DNA from: a virus
Length of the DNA stretch: 64,000 nucleotides
Virus record (IMG/VR): IMGVR_UViG_3300021365_000008
Location: 1-64,000 of that record
Strand: one strand, 5' to 3'
Part shown: in pieces, positions 13,101 to 20,867 of the stretch
How the letters are laid out: every line of letters starts with the position of its first letter
Position numbering within the stretch: position 1 is the stretch's first letter
The notes under the pieces: model-generated
Database searches by the model: none
Seen by the model: only the letters and a program-made list of their open reading frames with translations
What the model was told of the DNA's origin: nothing
Translations under genes and position numbers: made by a program

Positions 13101-16100
13101 ACTTCCTAAACGGTAAAGAGTATACACCGCAGGCTGAAACAAAAGCAGACCAGTTCAGCCGGTTACTGAACCACGCGGTAGATAATGAAAATAACGGGTT
13201 GTTAGCACGATTGGGCATCAACCAAGATACTTGGGGTATCTGGACGGGGCTGACTCATATGGGTTACAATCAAGAAACGATTGCCCTGTTTGTTAAGCTA
13301 CCTGTAGTGCAAGAGTATGTAGAGCGTAAACAAAACTTTCGTCGTTTAGGAGTGTTTGGCTGGTTTGACGCGGCAAATATGGTTAGTGAGCTAGAAAAGA
13401 AACTTGCCGCAGACCAGTTTAGAGAAATCAAAACGAAAGACGGAAAAACATTAAAAGAGCTAAAGTCTGATATAGGTGTGCTGTCGAAAAAGAACATATT
13501 TGACATCATCAATAACGAGTCAACTTTAGAGAATAATCAAGCTGTATTCGATGTGCGTGTCGCAAGAGCGTTGATGAACATAGAAGCGTTTGACAAAGAA
13601 GCTAGAAAGCTGCAAAGGTTGTTGCGCTTGGACACGAATAGACCTAAAACCTTAATAGAACATGAGGTGAATTTGCTGAAAATGCAAGAGGTACTTCTTC
13701 GTAGGCCAAACGCAAATCGAATTATTGATGCGGATTACGTACTGGGAGATATAATGCAAAAGACTGTTGCAGGACAAGTATCGCAACAAGCGTTTGAAAC
13801 AAGTCATTTCTTTAAGCTAGATAAAACCGATAGGTTAAGCGGTGTATTGATGCAGTTGACAAATGCAATGACGAAGGCACAGCTGCCGGGTCAAACGGCT
13901 GAGCATGTTGCAACAGTGATGAAGGGTGCAAAGAGTCTAGCGTATGCAAATTTCTTGAAGCAGTGGACAGGAAGGTCTGCGTCTGAAATACGAGACGAAG
14001 CGCACGATGTAGGTACTGGTGGTATAGCACAGCGCTTGATTGAAATGCGTAAGACTAAACCAGAAATTGCACAAAATGCATTCGTAAAACAGCTCGTTGC
14101 AGTCAAGTCACCTGGCACATACCCACATATTGAGTTTACCGGTGATAGAGGTTTGGAGTTGAGTGCTGTTGAAATGCACCGTTCGTTCCTGTCGATGTTT
14201 AAGAGCAAAGATCCTGAGGTTCGGGCATTTGCAGAAGAGCTAGCGGTATACGGTGTTGCAACTAGCTTAGGCCGGTTGAAAGCACGAGGCTACATGAAAT
14301 ACATACCTGCGGAATATCTACAGTCTAAAGGATTAGCAGAGCATGTAAATCCAACTACAGTAGGTGAGTCACTAGGTCTGGCATCTGATATAGAGTATAA
14401 TTCCGAAACGGCTTTTATGCTGGATATTTTACAGCCGATTGAAGGCTTGCGACAAGTAGTACGTCACAATCCGGAAGTAGCACCTCGCTATGTTGAAAGT
14501 ACAGAGATATATCGCAATAATTTCAAGGTAATTGATGGGCAGCTCTTTATGAATGCAAATGCGCCAAGTATGATTGGTCATGTACGTATAGGTAATAAGC
14601 TGTACACAAGTGTTGATTTGAAGCAACTCGATGACGGTAGTACATATTATGTGTTGAAGCTGATGACACCACTTGGTGATCACTTAAGCGAAGAATACAC
14701 TACTGACCATGTGCCTTTTGTAAAGGCATCACCTCAGGTATATGCATCACAATCTGGAATTGATAGCTTTGGTTTCACAGCTCCAAATGATAACTATGAA
14801 CTAGTCGATGACGGCTCCGGGTATAGTGAAGCGTACTATGACGATAGCGCGGAGATGGGCGATTATAATGTTCCAGAACCAGGAGTAGAGGGTGAAAATG
14901 TAGTGCACGATGTAAATAATGAGGTAGTACGGAATAATGCACAACCTGTAGGGCCGCAAACGATGCTTAATCATTTGGAGCGCAATGTTCCAAAAAGCAA
15001 AAACGCTCCATTTATTATGGAGATGCTGCGGGTAGACCAGGAACTTAATCCTGATAACCCGATAAAAATCAAACTAATTGAGCCTAACTCTGATAGTTAC
15101 TATAACCGTAAAGACAATACGGTATATGTATCACCGGAGAATGCAGAAGATATGCGTGTGTTAACCCATGAGATTACACACGGTTTGACTGCTATGGGCT
15201 TGGCTATTGCTAGTGGCCGTATCAAGGCACCTAAAGGCGTGAATGCTGAGAAGGTAAAAGCTGCAGTAGCGGAGTTAGATACGTTACGACGGGTAGCAGA
15301 ACAGAGCTTGGAGAAAATGGGTTTGAAGGCGTCAGAGCTAGCGCAGTTCCGTCGCGGATACAATGTATTCCGACGTATGCAAGAAAGCCGTATGGACCCT
15401 GATCGAAAGTTTGCACCAATAGCGTATACCGATCTTAGTGCAGCAGAACGTGCTGACTATGATTTTATGTTCCGCAATCGGGATAAGTACTATGGCTTTA
15501 TCGATGTGAATGAATTCATTGCTGAGGCTATGACAAACAAAGAGTTTGCAGAGCGATTAGCAAAGATTGATGCGGTACCAACGGAGACACGTAAAGGGTT
15601 TATTGCTCGGTTCTTAGATAAGATTAGTCAAGTATTGAATGCGCTGGGTATACAGATAAGCAACGCAGAACAGACATTGTTAGCGGATGTATATGCGCAG
15701 AGCATGAACCTGATGGATTTGACTAATAAGAAAGCGTCAGAAGTAGCTGAGCGGATACAAGCGCAATCAGAGTATGACAGCGATATAGAAAGCATGTCGT
15801 TCTTACCGAACGTAGCACAAGCAGAAGGGTATCAGCTGGACTCGCGAGATATGCTGGTAACATACAAGAAGAAGCGTGTACGTCAGTTCCAAGAGTTGAT
15901 GAGTCGCTACAAGAACAATAAGATGTTCCGTAAGAGAGTAGCGCCAAGGTTGTTGCAAGAGGAAGAGGAGTTGCGAATGCTGACTGATGATAGTGTAGTC
16001 ATCGATGAGTCATACTTGTTAGCGATGGGTCAGCGCGAGTTGGACTTGGCGAAACGTGTGATACAATCTGTTGATGCGACAGACCCTGAGATTTCGGTCG

Positions 16101-18973
16101 CATTGAGTGCATTGCAGAATGTGTACAGTGTTATTGACTTCTATGGTCAGTATCGGTCTATATCGAAAGACCCTGACTTGAAGGACGCGGCAACATCTTT
16201 GTTGCGGGAGTCTGCACAGTTGCGCGAAGAGTATTTGGAGAAGGCTCGTGTGGTATTGCGTGAAGCTGCTAAGCGCGAGTTTGCAGGTAAGGGTGTAAAT
16301 GTTGATGCGAATACGTTTGAAGAGCTGGTAGAAAGCGGATTTGTTTCAAGTACCTTCCAAGATGCCTCTCGTCAAGGATTGACGGAGTTGTCTTTCTTAG
16401 ATAAGATTGTACGTGATTCAGCACAGAAGCAACGTGTCGAGTTCAATCGACGGGCGAAGGAATACTTGGATGCGAGTGCTAAGATGAAGAAGGGTGCTTA
16501 CTTCAAGAAGTACAGCTGGAATGGATTTGTAGAGCTAGATGCTCAGGGCAATCCTACATCACGCATTATTACTATGTTGAATGACCAGTTTGATATTGCT
16601 CGTGAGCGCAAGTTTAAAACGTCGAGCAAGCAAGAGTACTTAAAGTGGTTGAAGCAAACGTCACTGAAATTAAATATTGACTCTGTGTTTGTCGACAAAG
16701 ACGGCGTAGTGTCGCGTAAAAAGAATCCGGCGTATGAACGTCTGCTAGAAGAAAAGCTTGGCAAGTATGGCGCATCAGAAGCATTGCGTCAACAAGAGAC
16801 CCGCTATCAAGAATTTGTAGATCGTCGTGAAGCGGCTTACGATAACATCGAGCTGACTGTTCCACGGGCTGAACAAGAAGAAGCTAAGGCAGTATGGATG
16901 CAAGAAAACAAGTGGCGCAAGGATTTGCGATTCCCATTGAAGGAAGTTAATGGTAAGTCCAGCGAGTTCTATGATGCTCGCTTCGATGAGTTGATGGCGG
17001 ATAAAGATGCCAAGGCTTTCTACGAATTCTATCGCCAACAGATTATGGAGTTGGGCAGAATGTTGCCGGCACATAAGATGCGTAAGCAAGCACGTTTGTT
17101 GGAGAACGGCTTGTTTATACCTGCAATCAGTAAAACTTTGATGGAGGAAGTTATGGAAACGCAGGGGTATGGCGAAAAGGTGGGCAAGCTTACTGATTCA
17201 TTTAAAGCATCTCTGACTGTGGATGCAGAAGCTAACTTGAACAACTTAATAGATCCTACAACAGGACGTCCGCGTCAGGAGTTGCCAACGTATTTCTTAG
17301 GGCAGCTAGACCCCAAGACGCAGGAGTACGATATGGATAAGACGTTCTTAGGGTTTGCTATGATGGCGACTACATACGATAGTAAAAACCAAGTAGAGGA
17401 TAAGGTAAAGATGGTGCGCAGTGTATTGAGTGGCGCAACAATTATAAAAGACCCAAACAACAAGGTCAATAGCGCACTAGACCCTAAGCTGCGAGATGCT
17501 AAGGCGCGGGAAGATGTCATGCGTAGTGTAGATACCGTAGTAGATACGTTTTACGGTGTGCAGCAGCGGCGAGACATCACGGGTAATGCGCCGGAGTCTA
17601 TGTGGACGCGGGAGCAAAAAGCAAAGATTGAAGATCTGCGTGAACAGTTGCTGACGGCACAATCGAAGGAAGCTAAAGAGCGTATACGCAAAGAAATTGA
17701 AGAAGCTACCCCAAAGCTCAGTACAGTAAAAGCGGCACGTCAAGCTCAGCAGTTATCGCAAGCTATGGGTATGGCATGGAACCTACCGGCGGGTATCGTA
17801 AATATGGTGTTTGGTGGGCTGTCAGTCTTTAAGCATGCTGCTGGTCGTGCAGACTTTAATGAAAAGCATGCGCGAAAGGCAACCGGTATTATGCTGTCGT
17901 CATCATTAAACATGATGACTTTGAATACTGGCCTGACAAAAAATGAGGTAGCGGAGAAGATTCAGAATATGATGATTAATATGGATGTTCTGAAGGACTT
18001 TACGGAGATGCGATACGATGTGCGGAAGTTTGCTGCTCAAGCGGGGGAGTCGGGTGTAGCTCAGAAAGGCCGTGGCGTAAAGGACAAGCTGCGTATGTAT
18101 GAGATACAACGTAGCTCGGAATATTTTGTATACGGTCAGGGAACTATCGCTACTCTGTTAAGTATTGAAGTAGACGGTAAGAACTTGTGGGAGCATATGG
18201 ATGCAGATGGTGTCATTCAACTGGATGGCTATCGACCAGGAGAAGCTAAGCATCTTGAGTTGATGAATAAGATTGACCAGATAAATAAGCGTATCCATGG
18301 TAACTACGACCCTAATAGTCCAATTGCTATTAAGAAGACAACACTTGGTCCGTTGTTGATGCAGTTCCGTAGTTGGTTACCGGAAGCTATTGCTACGCGC
18401 TTTGAAAAGGAAAGCTATGATCCGTATCTAGATAGGACGGTAAAAGGGTCTTTCCGTACTATGTGGAATAAGAAGCATCTACGTGCAATGTTTCCGTTAC
18501 TGCTGCCAAGCTTTATTCGTACTAAAGGTATGGATACGTTACCGCCGGAAATCAGTGAATTAGATCAAGAAAATATTCGCAAGTTTAGTGCCGGTGTCCG
18601 TCAGTGGTTGCAGGTAATGGTATTCTTAAGTCTGTTACGGGCGATGAAGGATGATGAGGATAAGGAAGAAAACATCCGGTTTTATAATGCCGCGCTGAAC
18701 CTAGCTGGGCGTGTAGAAACAGACCTAGGTTTGTTTGGTGACCCTAGAAATATCTTTGAAATGACGCAAGGAGATATGCTTGCTGTGATCGGATTATTAG
18801 GACGTGTAGCAGATTTCTTTGACGCTATGAAAGATACTGCAATGGGCGAGGGAGAAATTACTACAGGCGTGTATGCTGGTAAGAATAAGATGTTGCATCA
18901 CGGTGGTAAGCTGATACCGCATGTTAACTCTGTACAGCGAATAGTAAACCAGATGGAGCGTGAGATGAATTAA
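4160..18973 (+). CDS. Giant virion polyvalent protein: DxDxD RNA-polymerase-like region plus zincin metallopeptidase domain
   Basis: At 4,937 residues it fills nearly a quarter of the window. The ATG at 4160 (MSDENNN) is preferred over the upstream TTG because it gives an eight-base overlap with the preceding stop. Visible regions, in order: hydrophobic helices at about 210-260; a charged coiled coil at 775-835; an acidic then Pro-rich linker at 930-1045; a long central region with FPLLPQFTRG near 2445 and GFLPESMGD just before the loop QDYDIDKM, whose aspartates are D2803, D2805 and D2807; a zincin motif HEITH at 3670-3674 with a downstream NEFIAEAMTN (E3785/E3789) that may give the third zinc ligand; then a long helical C-terminus with a hydrophobic stretch near 4810. 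The DxDxD loop in this context is typical of the two-barrel polymerases of crAss-like phages, which are packaged and transcribe early genes. The peptidase could mature the polypeptide or act on host proteins. Both functions are inferred from motifs. Confidence 0.65.
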   Translation: MSDENNNLVNLGDLGSASPDDLREALRGQPDTVKGEPKEDVPAEDNSQRYLDLGAFNDNLVMDGDEMKFINPYSPDFNFDLDQFETKRRRVSEGSMLSGILNGVEGLEENFQYTGIDSVVNRSQEAQGVVNKMKNGFTQLITDTSLNVAQGFTSLLYGVPSAIVNGDLTKLYDNAVANSLDKGTEFLDEFYKIKRGGNQSTGQKAANFIFDDIFGAASFVMGAIATELAFTAISTATFGAAAPAQVAVTGGLVARGTRLANKALNGGKWLMSGGMIDDALKGASQLSQMATRQAAGQALRNAGKAIATPQALHTSMRVGRQLITGASMEAGMEARHMLNTAVEDHKHQYEELYGQGSFTEQMGEDFRQEISGYGDQVFGLNMALVGGSNMLMFPKLFGVGLGKGMRNTKLLDTSTLSAKAQKRLAKNLGVEVGNLPKFVDAAQGNTFGRIVGRGGELGRITAANTKNALYEGFVEEGGQGAISRTAEDYISKKYDPRGLQKTANFAESFLEGLAGSYGTGEGFKEIGLGMLLAFTGVPMYVRSKNAEGKASWNLQMMGGFADQRAQLLARDKQVQSIINLSERNGDVNGILKAEIENMNRQNVLSREQEIAAGQGDFKRAKDIESDMIFSHAASKILTGRYEQSLGEARQILDEMSEDEFREQLGPEGKNMTDEEVRQHKTKAYDTYKGRMERARLAYEQAREVYRGTDPDVYTGVANMLYNAEELDAREKRVAEKMAEQIEGFTPGQVLDVMRAQAELGLSDKEVALLAEKSQRLQELNNVDLPRIEQNIITAEAAAEAKAERAREQAQIEEEIAQIKKAKETQNNVDRNKYTFDPVFLEDLRQLHDVKSAQQGSTYRGEDIQRMYDDLVNIAADRMKVIEAYNDFIKPGGVQRFEDRMRGSIERLAQLSPEEKLAQMQAEADEADRKAFEEETNTAEKPAGEQQSTIVEEEDDDFEDPGIDAQDDYGVVSEESLQDGSNMGFPEMETDDYQAINDPAEENADNTTAVKPAVQEEAPNSTEQPPVAPPPGPPATPPTRVVGNTARGSAPLNLVNPRNGTPNMVAKGKEGIAAAIFENNIKEGTELRVRLLNGSTANGSSYQIETMDGDVIAQYSGRKKGEVLPQGMYEALLLNNGAVTITVSEIQYKNTRGGERVRYTTREGQQKEELTREQRMLKNVLPDMQNDIVGYAIMGDEALLKIGGLEVPRGNYRLSPDARFSGNTYVFTKDARDGGVAYHNVQMETFGAKRAKQIMYLIDAWHDYVYSGGVVSPGSEAMWKEFIDKAEINLEDGWEVNTKKMASRLQAMIPSNGKDKQKKVLDQAAANGVEMQPLISILPNAAKGTIEIWVQDQKMAPIQSHKDSNPNSQDYVQVQNILANTRINVDKGGDVTVLPNGDGTFDVYEPDALIQEFGAFGNRMPTVINGKVYNANPTDLVYTFEAPVEVPRGEPTVENERSNEPVKGADPIDYDVSQIDLGDISFLPNEVDETAKDPMDRAGSYYEIPGLTAREVRDGVNFSAGIMSRAMMQHMRTKDRKKNVTVRYLRERLKRTLEAQRNAFRMQPQSATRDAIIAAHDSWLDETVFNRLVDMSLIEMMRQTKDIVELRRGNLQNIFDRLTDPQYDAAQADDADAAERVENPLAAFDDNAAFGVDPKSTLRLEAKLVLLSLKHNPKSGLITPETFGLAGPRFMNHADLMEKLNAATVGVTPSWNKVEETLQRKVTTYPEFQTVLDALSDEAALADLPQELRDNEKVRNNTRNLQDMIRNQFTTYASKVRTTRESLRIRRQVENEDRILREADIEIYNSNQRNMREHTRKDMRSVLVSNGFFTLSGEIVPAKFQGLVDQMDKIAEAPSANRVPALAMLLNMELGIDIPLAAISSTNQTVDRKGKPVFADIEEGLGNPVANQGAYGKLYRSLKAVAKREMGLEDFMSDRSKVGGADVIDFFVSLADYRENFIQNSSKDGDGKILWQYSAPKLLHQMFDDVVYGTRGDLLRGRVERMIDKSTVEQEDYRRDLQITYLSGIKQENEGMERDFHDMEDGDLALAKLALYGNRGKTSVRGTMQLSAFLMPTLADKHTMPIVKLPALRFGGDLKFVANAAVLEKQLKDITVSDVINDINIAYGKTVRPAVQKEIDRMKRLYRGDYEGMTEAQRNGYAFVMMPALNGLATELKNRKITPVEFEKRAHKEAAKVFERSVSQDMQSLLEGTSSVAYNAMADGTLGAIKLFNINRSKFQFLRDHLGIAKGETASAEMVKLAFLGFVAKYAMDSMAVRTGLVMDMLGDPAVFIKTDKAGNVKVAKTATNMGKRFASLIAPGNAIPYVEWAIDANTRANNHMVRTLVIPARTVDKASHYDYLKKLGQTPDQLAMQEGYDSADAAEYTTVQEHLSILYAQGKISRSEMMGLINKIEAGKDIDPSEVLAYFQPMKPVTTGRVGDHTLYVKSASFPLLPQFTRGTELDKLRVFMEDEKINRAAYDSAVKLGNKWAEVDSETATADQRMISVHEGNKVITPEGLEDRVIEYDRKFMRIQQEVPVSGYKEKVHGSQVAKLVLVNLNNADFALDGAPMKGSALYEEYINARKIELEARKELFAQKYGMQNVRGQYVHTDASRAKFAERMLEEAITRGYDVNELAYLHYNTELGEFTTPIVASPSQERLENLIKAIIFKEVYEPMIPGYSGPIRPEVGLGVVDNDLLNRNDVVWVVKNGKRLFNGKLQVAKDGNPDQSLLPWKYKVKLKQFLTDGNLDLDKLGDKFPEELLRTFAYRIPGQRKSSSAAFEIVGFLPESMGDTLIVPEELVGRIGQDYDIDKMFGLLWSIEDKGGKIEIIRDVKTSRTAEKTSSVRDPKRVVAAARNRMLDIYYASMTSRDEAVQQAIHAPVTDGYGEQLADILDPVSENVGMPMSDAYNAGKAKAARSAKRTIGVMAVHNVFHSQLQQMLSLVKKGIPIQGGGYVEILDENGKRIPRSGLGSAEITDKSFVNKYFLNGKEYTPQAETKADQFSRLLNHAVDNENNGLLARLGINQDTWGIWTGLTHMGYNQETIALFVKLPVVQEYVERKQNFRRLGVFGWFDAANMVSELEKKLAADQFREIKTKDGKTLKELKSDIGVLSKKNIFDIINNESTLENNQAVFDVRVARALMNIEAFDKEARKLQRLLRLDTNRPKTLIEHEVNLLKMQEVLLRRPNANRIIDADYVLGDIMQKTVAGQVSQQAFETSHFFKLDKTDRLSGVLMQLTNAMTKAQLPGQTAEHVATVMKGAKSLAYANFLKQWTGRSASEIRDEAHDVGTGGIAQRLIEMRKTKPEIAQNAFVKQLVAVKSPGTYPHIEFTGDRGLELSAVEMHRSFLSMFKSKDPEVRAFAEELAVYGVATSLGRLKARGYMKYIPAEYLQSKGLAEHVNPTTVGESLGLASDIEYNSETAFMLDILQPIEGLRQVVRHNPEVAPRYVESTEIYRNNFKVIDGQLFMNANAPSMIGHVRIGNKLYTSVDLKQLDDGSTYYVLKLMTPLGDHLSEEYTTDHVPFVKASPQVYASQSGIDSFGFTAPNDNYELVDDGSGYSEAYYDDSAEMGDYNVPEPGVEGENVVHDVNNEVVRNNAQPVGPQTMLNHLERNVPKSKNAPFIMEMLRVDQELNPDNPIKIKLIEPNSDSYYNRKDNTVYVSPENAEDMRVLTHEITHGLTAMGLAIASGRIKAPKGVNAEKVKAAVAELDTLRRVAEQSLEKMGLKASELAQFRRGYNVFRRMQESRMDPDRKFAPIAYTDLSAAERADYDFMFRNRDKYYGFIDVNEFIAEAMTNKEFAERLAKIDAVPTETRKGFIARFLDKISQVLNALGIQISNAEQTLLADVYAQSMNLMDLTNKKASEVAERIQAQSEYDSDIESMSFLPNVAQAEGYQLDSRDMLVTYKKKRVRQFQELMSRYKNNKMFRKRVAPRLLQEEEELRMLTDDSVVIDESYLLAMGQRELDLAKRVIQSVDATDPEISVALSALQNVYSVIDFYGQYRSISKDPDLKDAATSLLRESAQLREEYLEKARVVLREAAKREFAGKGVNVDANTFEELVESGFVSSTFQDASRQGLTELSFLDKIVRDSAQKQRVEFNRRAKEYLDASAKMKKGAYFKKYSWNGFVELDAQGNPTSRIITMLNDQFDIARERKFKTSSKQEYLKWLKQTSLKLNIDSVFVDKDGVVSRKKNPAYERLLEEKLGKYGASEALRQQETRYQEFVDRREAAYDNIELTVPRAEQEEAKAVWMQENKWRKDLRFPLKEVNGKSSEFYDARFDELMADKDAKAFYEFYRQQIMELGRMLPAHKMRKQARLLENGLFIPAISKTLMEEVMETQGYGEKVGKLTDSFKASLTVDAEANLNNLIDPTTGRPRQELPTYFLGQLDPKTQEYDMDKTFLGFAMMATTYDSKNQVEDKVKMVRSVLSGATIIKDPNNKVNSALDPKLRDAKAREDVMRSVDTVVDTFYGVQQRRDITGNAPESMWTREQKAKIEDLREQLLTAQSKEAKERIRKEIEEATPKLSTVKAARQAQQLSQAMGMAWNLPAGIVNMVFGGLSVFKHAAGRADFNEKHARKATGIMLSSSLNMMTLNTGLTKNEVAEKIQNMMINMDVLKDFTEMRYDVRKFAAQAGESGVAQKGRGVKDKLRMYEIQRSSEYFVYGQGTIATLLSIEVDGKNLWEHMDADGVIQLDGYRPGEAKHLELMNKIDQINKRIHGNYDPNSPIAIKKTTLGPLLMQFRSWLPEAIATRFEKESYDPYLDRTVKGSFRTMWNKKHLRAMFPLLLPSFIRTKGMDTLPPEISELDQENIRKFSAGVRQWLQVMVFLSLLRAMKDDEDKEENIRFYNAALNLAGRVETDLGLFGDPRNIFEMTQGDMLAVIGLLGRVADFFDAMKDTAMGEGEITTGVYAGKNKMLHHGGKLIPHVNSVQRIVNQMEREMN

Positions 18974-20157
18974 CGCTCAGCCATCAGCTTTAATACTTCT
19001 TGAATACGTTGCAGCAATGTGTTACCCGTCTCGTTACGGGTAGTGCGTAGTTGCTCTTCTCTGTAGAATGGGTCTAGCTCCGCCCCAAAACATATTGTGC
19101 CCCACTGACCTAGAAGTATTGAAAAGTCTATTACGTTAAAGTATCCATTATTGTTTAAATCTCCTGGAAGCCAGTATGGGTTTTCCCAGTTACTTAACAT
19201 CAATAGCATATCGTTCATTCCCACCACGTAGTCGCCGTCTATATCTCCTACGCATACATTGGCGTCATTATTGACTAGACCTGGACGGGTAATGGGGATC
19301 ATAGTATGCATACGTTCTATTTGCCCTTCAGTAAAGTTTGTTCTGCATGAATCCACGTAGTAGTCCATGTGGTTGTTAGGTGTATAGTTATACGCTCCAG
19401 GAGGGCATATAGGATTCTCACAACTCCAACTTACCTTGATGGGTGGTGTATCGCATACATAGTCACCCGTTTCTTCGCAAGGGCCAAGGTCTTCTCCGCA
19501 GTAGTCTACGTTTCTAAATACGTGATGCAAGCTAAGGTAGTGACCCACTTCATGGATAAGTGTTTTGTTTTCATCTCTATCGCCCCACAGGTGGTCTCCA
19601 ATACGTCCAAAGACATTAGCCCTAACCCACACTCCGTCGAATGGGGTAGGAGCTTGCGCTGTCCAAGCAAATCCCAAAATCCCAGCACAGAATTGCGGGA
19701 ATATATGCACGTTCATGTACAGGCTTCTATCCCATACAATATCCTCTAGGTAGTCTTCGGTTGTGCTCCACCCATAGTAGCTATAAGGTACGCAGGTGTT
19801 GTACAGCTCAAGGGTTGGCTCCATGCCTTCCACCTCATCTAGGTTATGGTATTCTATGGCAAGAAGGTCAAAAGTAAACATAGCTTCCTCGAACTCTTCG
19901 TTGAGGTGTTCGTGTGCATCCCATATGATCGCATCGCCCAACATGCTATACTCGTAGGGGAAGCTGTCTGTGTAGTGTACGTGTACTACGTAGTTTACGT
20001 TCTTCCAAGACGGAGGGTCTGGGTTATACCCCATCATCTTTATGGCTTGGGGTTCATTCCCAAATACTACGCAGCTGTCCTGTGCAGAAAGATTAAGGGT
20101 GAAGCAAAGAAGAGCTAGTATACTAACCCTACTTTTTATTTTTCTTATTAGCGACAT
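18970..20157 (-). CDS. Secreted M43 (pappalysin-type) metalloprotease with two dockerin-like repeats
   Basis: A 395-residue protein with a signal peptide (basic start, hydrophobic core at residues 11-24, cleavage near SAQ/DS). The zinc motif HEVGHYLSLHH (202-212) fits HExxHxxGxxH of family M43, except that Ser209 replaces the usual Gly. The Met-turn region NHMDYYVDSC (262-271) and paired cysteines around 220-271 also fit M43. Two calcium-loop repeats follow, GDIDGDYVVGMNDM (304-317) and GDLNNNGYFNVIDF (332-345), each ending in a Leu-rich helix, like type I dockerin or EF-hand units. A short charged C-terminus follows. It should act outside the cytoplasm on protein. It overlaps the upstream membrane-protein gene by 29 bases, so it belongs to that cassette. 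Its stop also overlaps the stop of the giant plus-strand gene. Confidence 0.85.
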   Translation of the reverse strand: MSLIRKIKSRVSILALLCFTLNLSAQDSCVVFGNEPQAIKMMGYNPDPPSWKNVNYVVHVHYTDSFPYEYSMLGDAIIWDAHEHLNEEFEEAMFTFDLLAIEYHNLDEVEGMEPTLELYNTCVPYSYYGWSTTEDYLEDIVWDRSLYMNVHIFPQFCAGILGFAWTAQAPTPFDGVWVRANVFGRIGDHLWGDRDENKTLIHEVGHYLSLHHVFRNVDYCGEDLGPCEETGDYVCDTPPIKVSWSCENPICPPGAYNYTPNNHMDYYVDSCRTNFTEGQIERMHTMIPITRPGLVNNDANVCVGDIDGDYVVGMNDMLLMLSNWENPYWLPGDLNNNGYFNVIDFSILLGQWGTICFGAELDPFYREEQLRTTRNETGNTLLQRIQEVLKLMAER

Positions 20158-20434
20158 GTATGAAGTGTAGGTAGTGAAAAATTGCAGCCCATATGAATGT
20201 TACCGCAAGCCCTACATTCAACATGACCTCTGTCCATGGCGGACATGAAAGGGTCAAGAAATTAAATAGTGATCCGGCTGAGATACCCGCCAGTCCAAAC
20301 TTTACCATAATGCGTTCCCAGTTAGGGAGTTTGTAAAGAAGACTGTTACGTCCAAAAGCAAACACCATAAAAGCAGTGATGCTTACACATATGCATAGAT
20401 TGCATATTGCATTAATCGTTGTCAGAGTCATCAT
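20129..20434 (-). CDS. Small membrane protein, three predicted membrane helices (possible holin partner)
   Basis: 101 residues beginning with two adjacent ATG codons. Three hydrophobic segments are visible: residues 7-28, 42-63 and 69-93. The C-terminus is short and strongly basic (ANKKNKK), suggesting it lies in the cytoplasm. It overlaps the upstream holin-like gene by 23 bases and the downstream protease gene by 29 bases, so the three are probably co-translated. Size, topology and position fit a holin, antiholin or similar lysis-associated protein. It does not carry a lipobox or the periplasmic coiled coil expected of a spanin. The family was not recognised. Confidence 0.6.
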   Translation of the reverse strand: MMTLTTINAICNLCICVSITAFMVFAFGRNSLLYKLPNWERIMVKFGLAGISAGSLFNFLTLSCPPWTEVMLNVGLAVTFIWAAIFHYLHFIHVANKKNKK

Positions 20435-20717
20435 AGTTGTCAGCGTCTGGGAATAACCTATTGCTGAACATCTCTACTCCTTTAAGTCCAAGGAATCCTA
20501 AAATGAACCCAATGGAAAGTTCGTACTTGCTATCAAAACCTGTGATATCAAGTACAACCGGAGTAATGTAATTGGCAGACGCGACGCCTGTAATTAAAGA
20601 GAAGAAGGTAGCTTTAAGATTGATAGCAGCTTTCTTGCCTAGCATAAGCAAGGAGCCAAACAATCCAGCTACACTGATACCTACGTTGATACCAATCTCA
20701 GCAAGCAGTTCTTTCAT
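20412..20717 (-). CDS. Holin-like membrane protein
   Basis: 101 residues with three hydrophobic segments (about 8-27, 36-57 and 67-84) and a very acidic C-terminal tail (PDADNYDDSDND). Small size, a short N-terminus, Gly-rich helices and a charged tail are typical of phage holins, which form membrane lesions that time lysis. It is the first membrane gene of a minus-strand cassette followed by a second small membrane protein and a secreted metalloprotease. No lysozyme, amidase or endopeptidase of peptidoglycan was identified next to it. The holin assignment rests on topology and context only. Confidence 0.6.
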   Translation of the reverse strand: MKELLAEIGINVGISVAGLFGSLLMLGKKAAINLKATFFSLITGVASANYITPVVLDITGFDSKYELSIGFILGFLGLKGVEMFSNRLFPDADNYDDSDND

Positions 20718-20729
20718 GAATAGAAGAGT

Positions 20730-20864
20730 TTACCGGCCCTGACCTCGGTACTTCTTCTTGTAGAGCTTAGAACTCTTGTTGGTAGAGCTTTTAGTTTTAG
20801 CGTGAATACCAGGTCGGGATACGCTTGCTCTCTCTAGTTTGACTAATTCTTTAATGCGGGCCAT
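20730..20864 (-). CDS. Very small basic protein (44 aa)
   Basis: An open frame from the ATG at 20864 to a TAA at 20730 encodes 44 residues, starting MARIKELVKLERASVSRPG and ending KLYKKKYRGQGR. About a third of the residues are Lys or Arg, and Ser/Thr-rich spacing separates the basic clusters. This composition suggests nucleic-acid binding or a structural basic peptide. I recall similar short SRPG...KKxYRGQGR proteins in marine and Bacteroidota phages, without known function. It lies 12 bases upstream of the holin-like gene and follows the two tRNA genes, so it may be the first gene of that cassette. Confidence 0.6.
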   Translation of the reverse strand: MARIKELVKLERASVSRPGIHAKTKSSTNKSSKLYKKKYRGQGR

Positions 20865-20867
20865 GGA

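Noticed and set aside
19023-19040. Hairpin ACCCGT-CTCGTT-ACGGGT as a terminator
   Set aside because: It lies inside the protease coding region and has no U tract on either strand.
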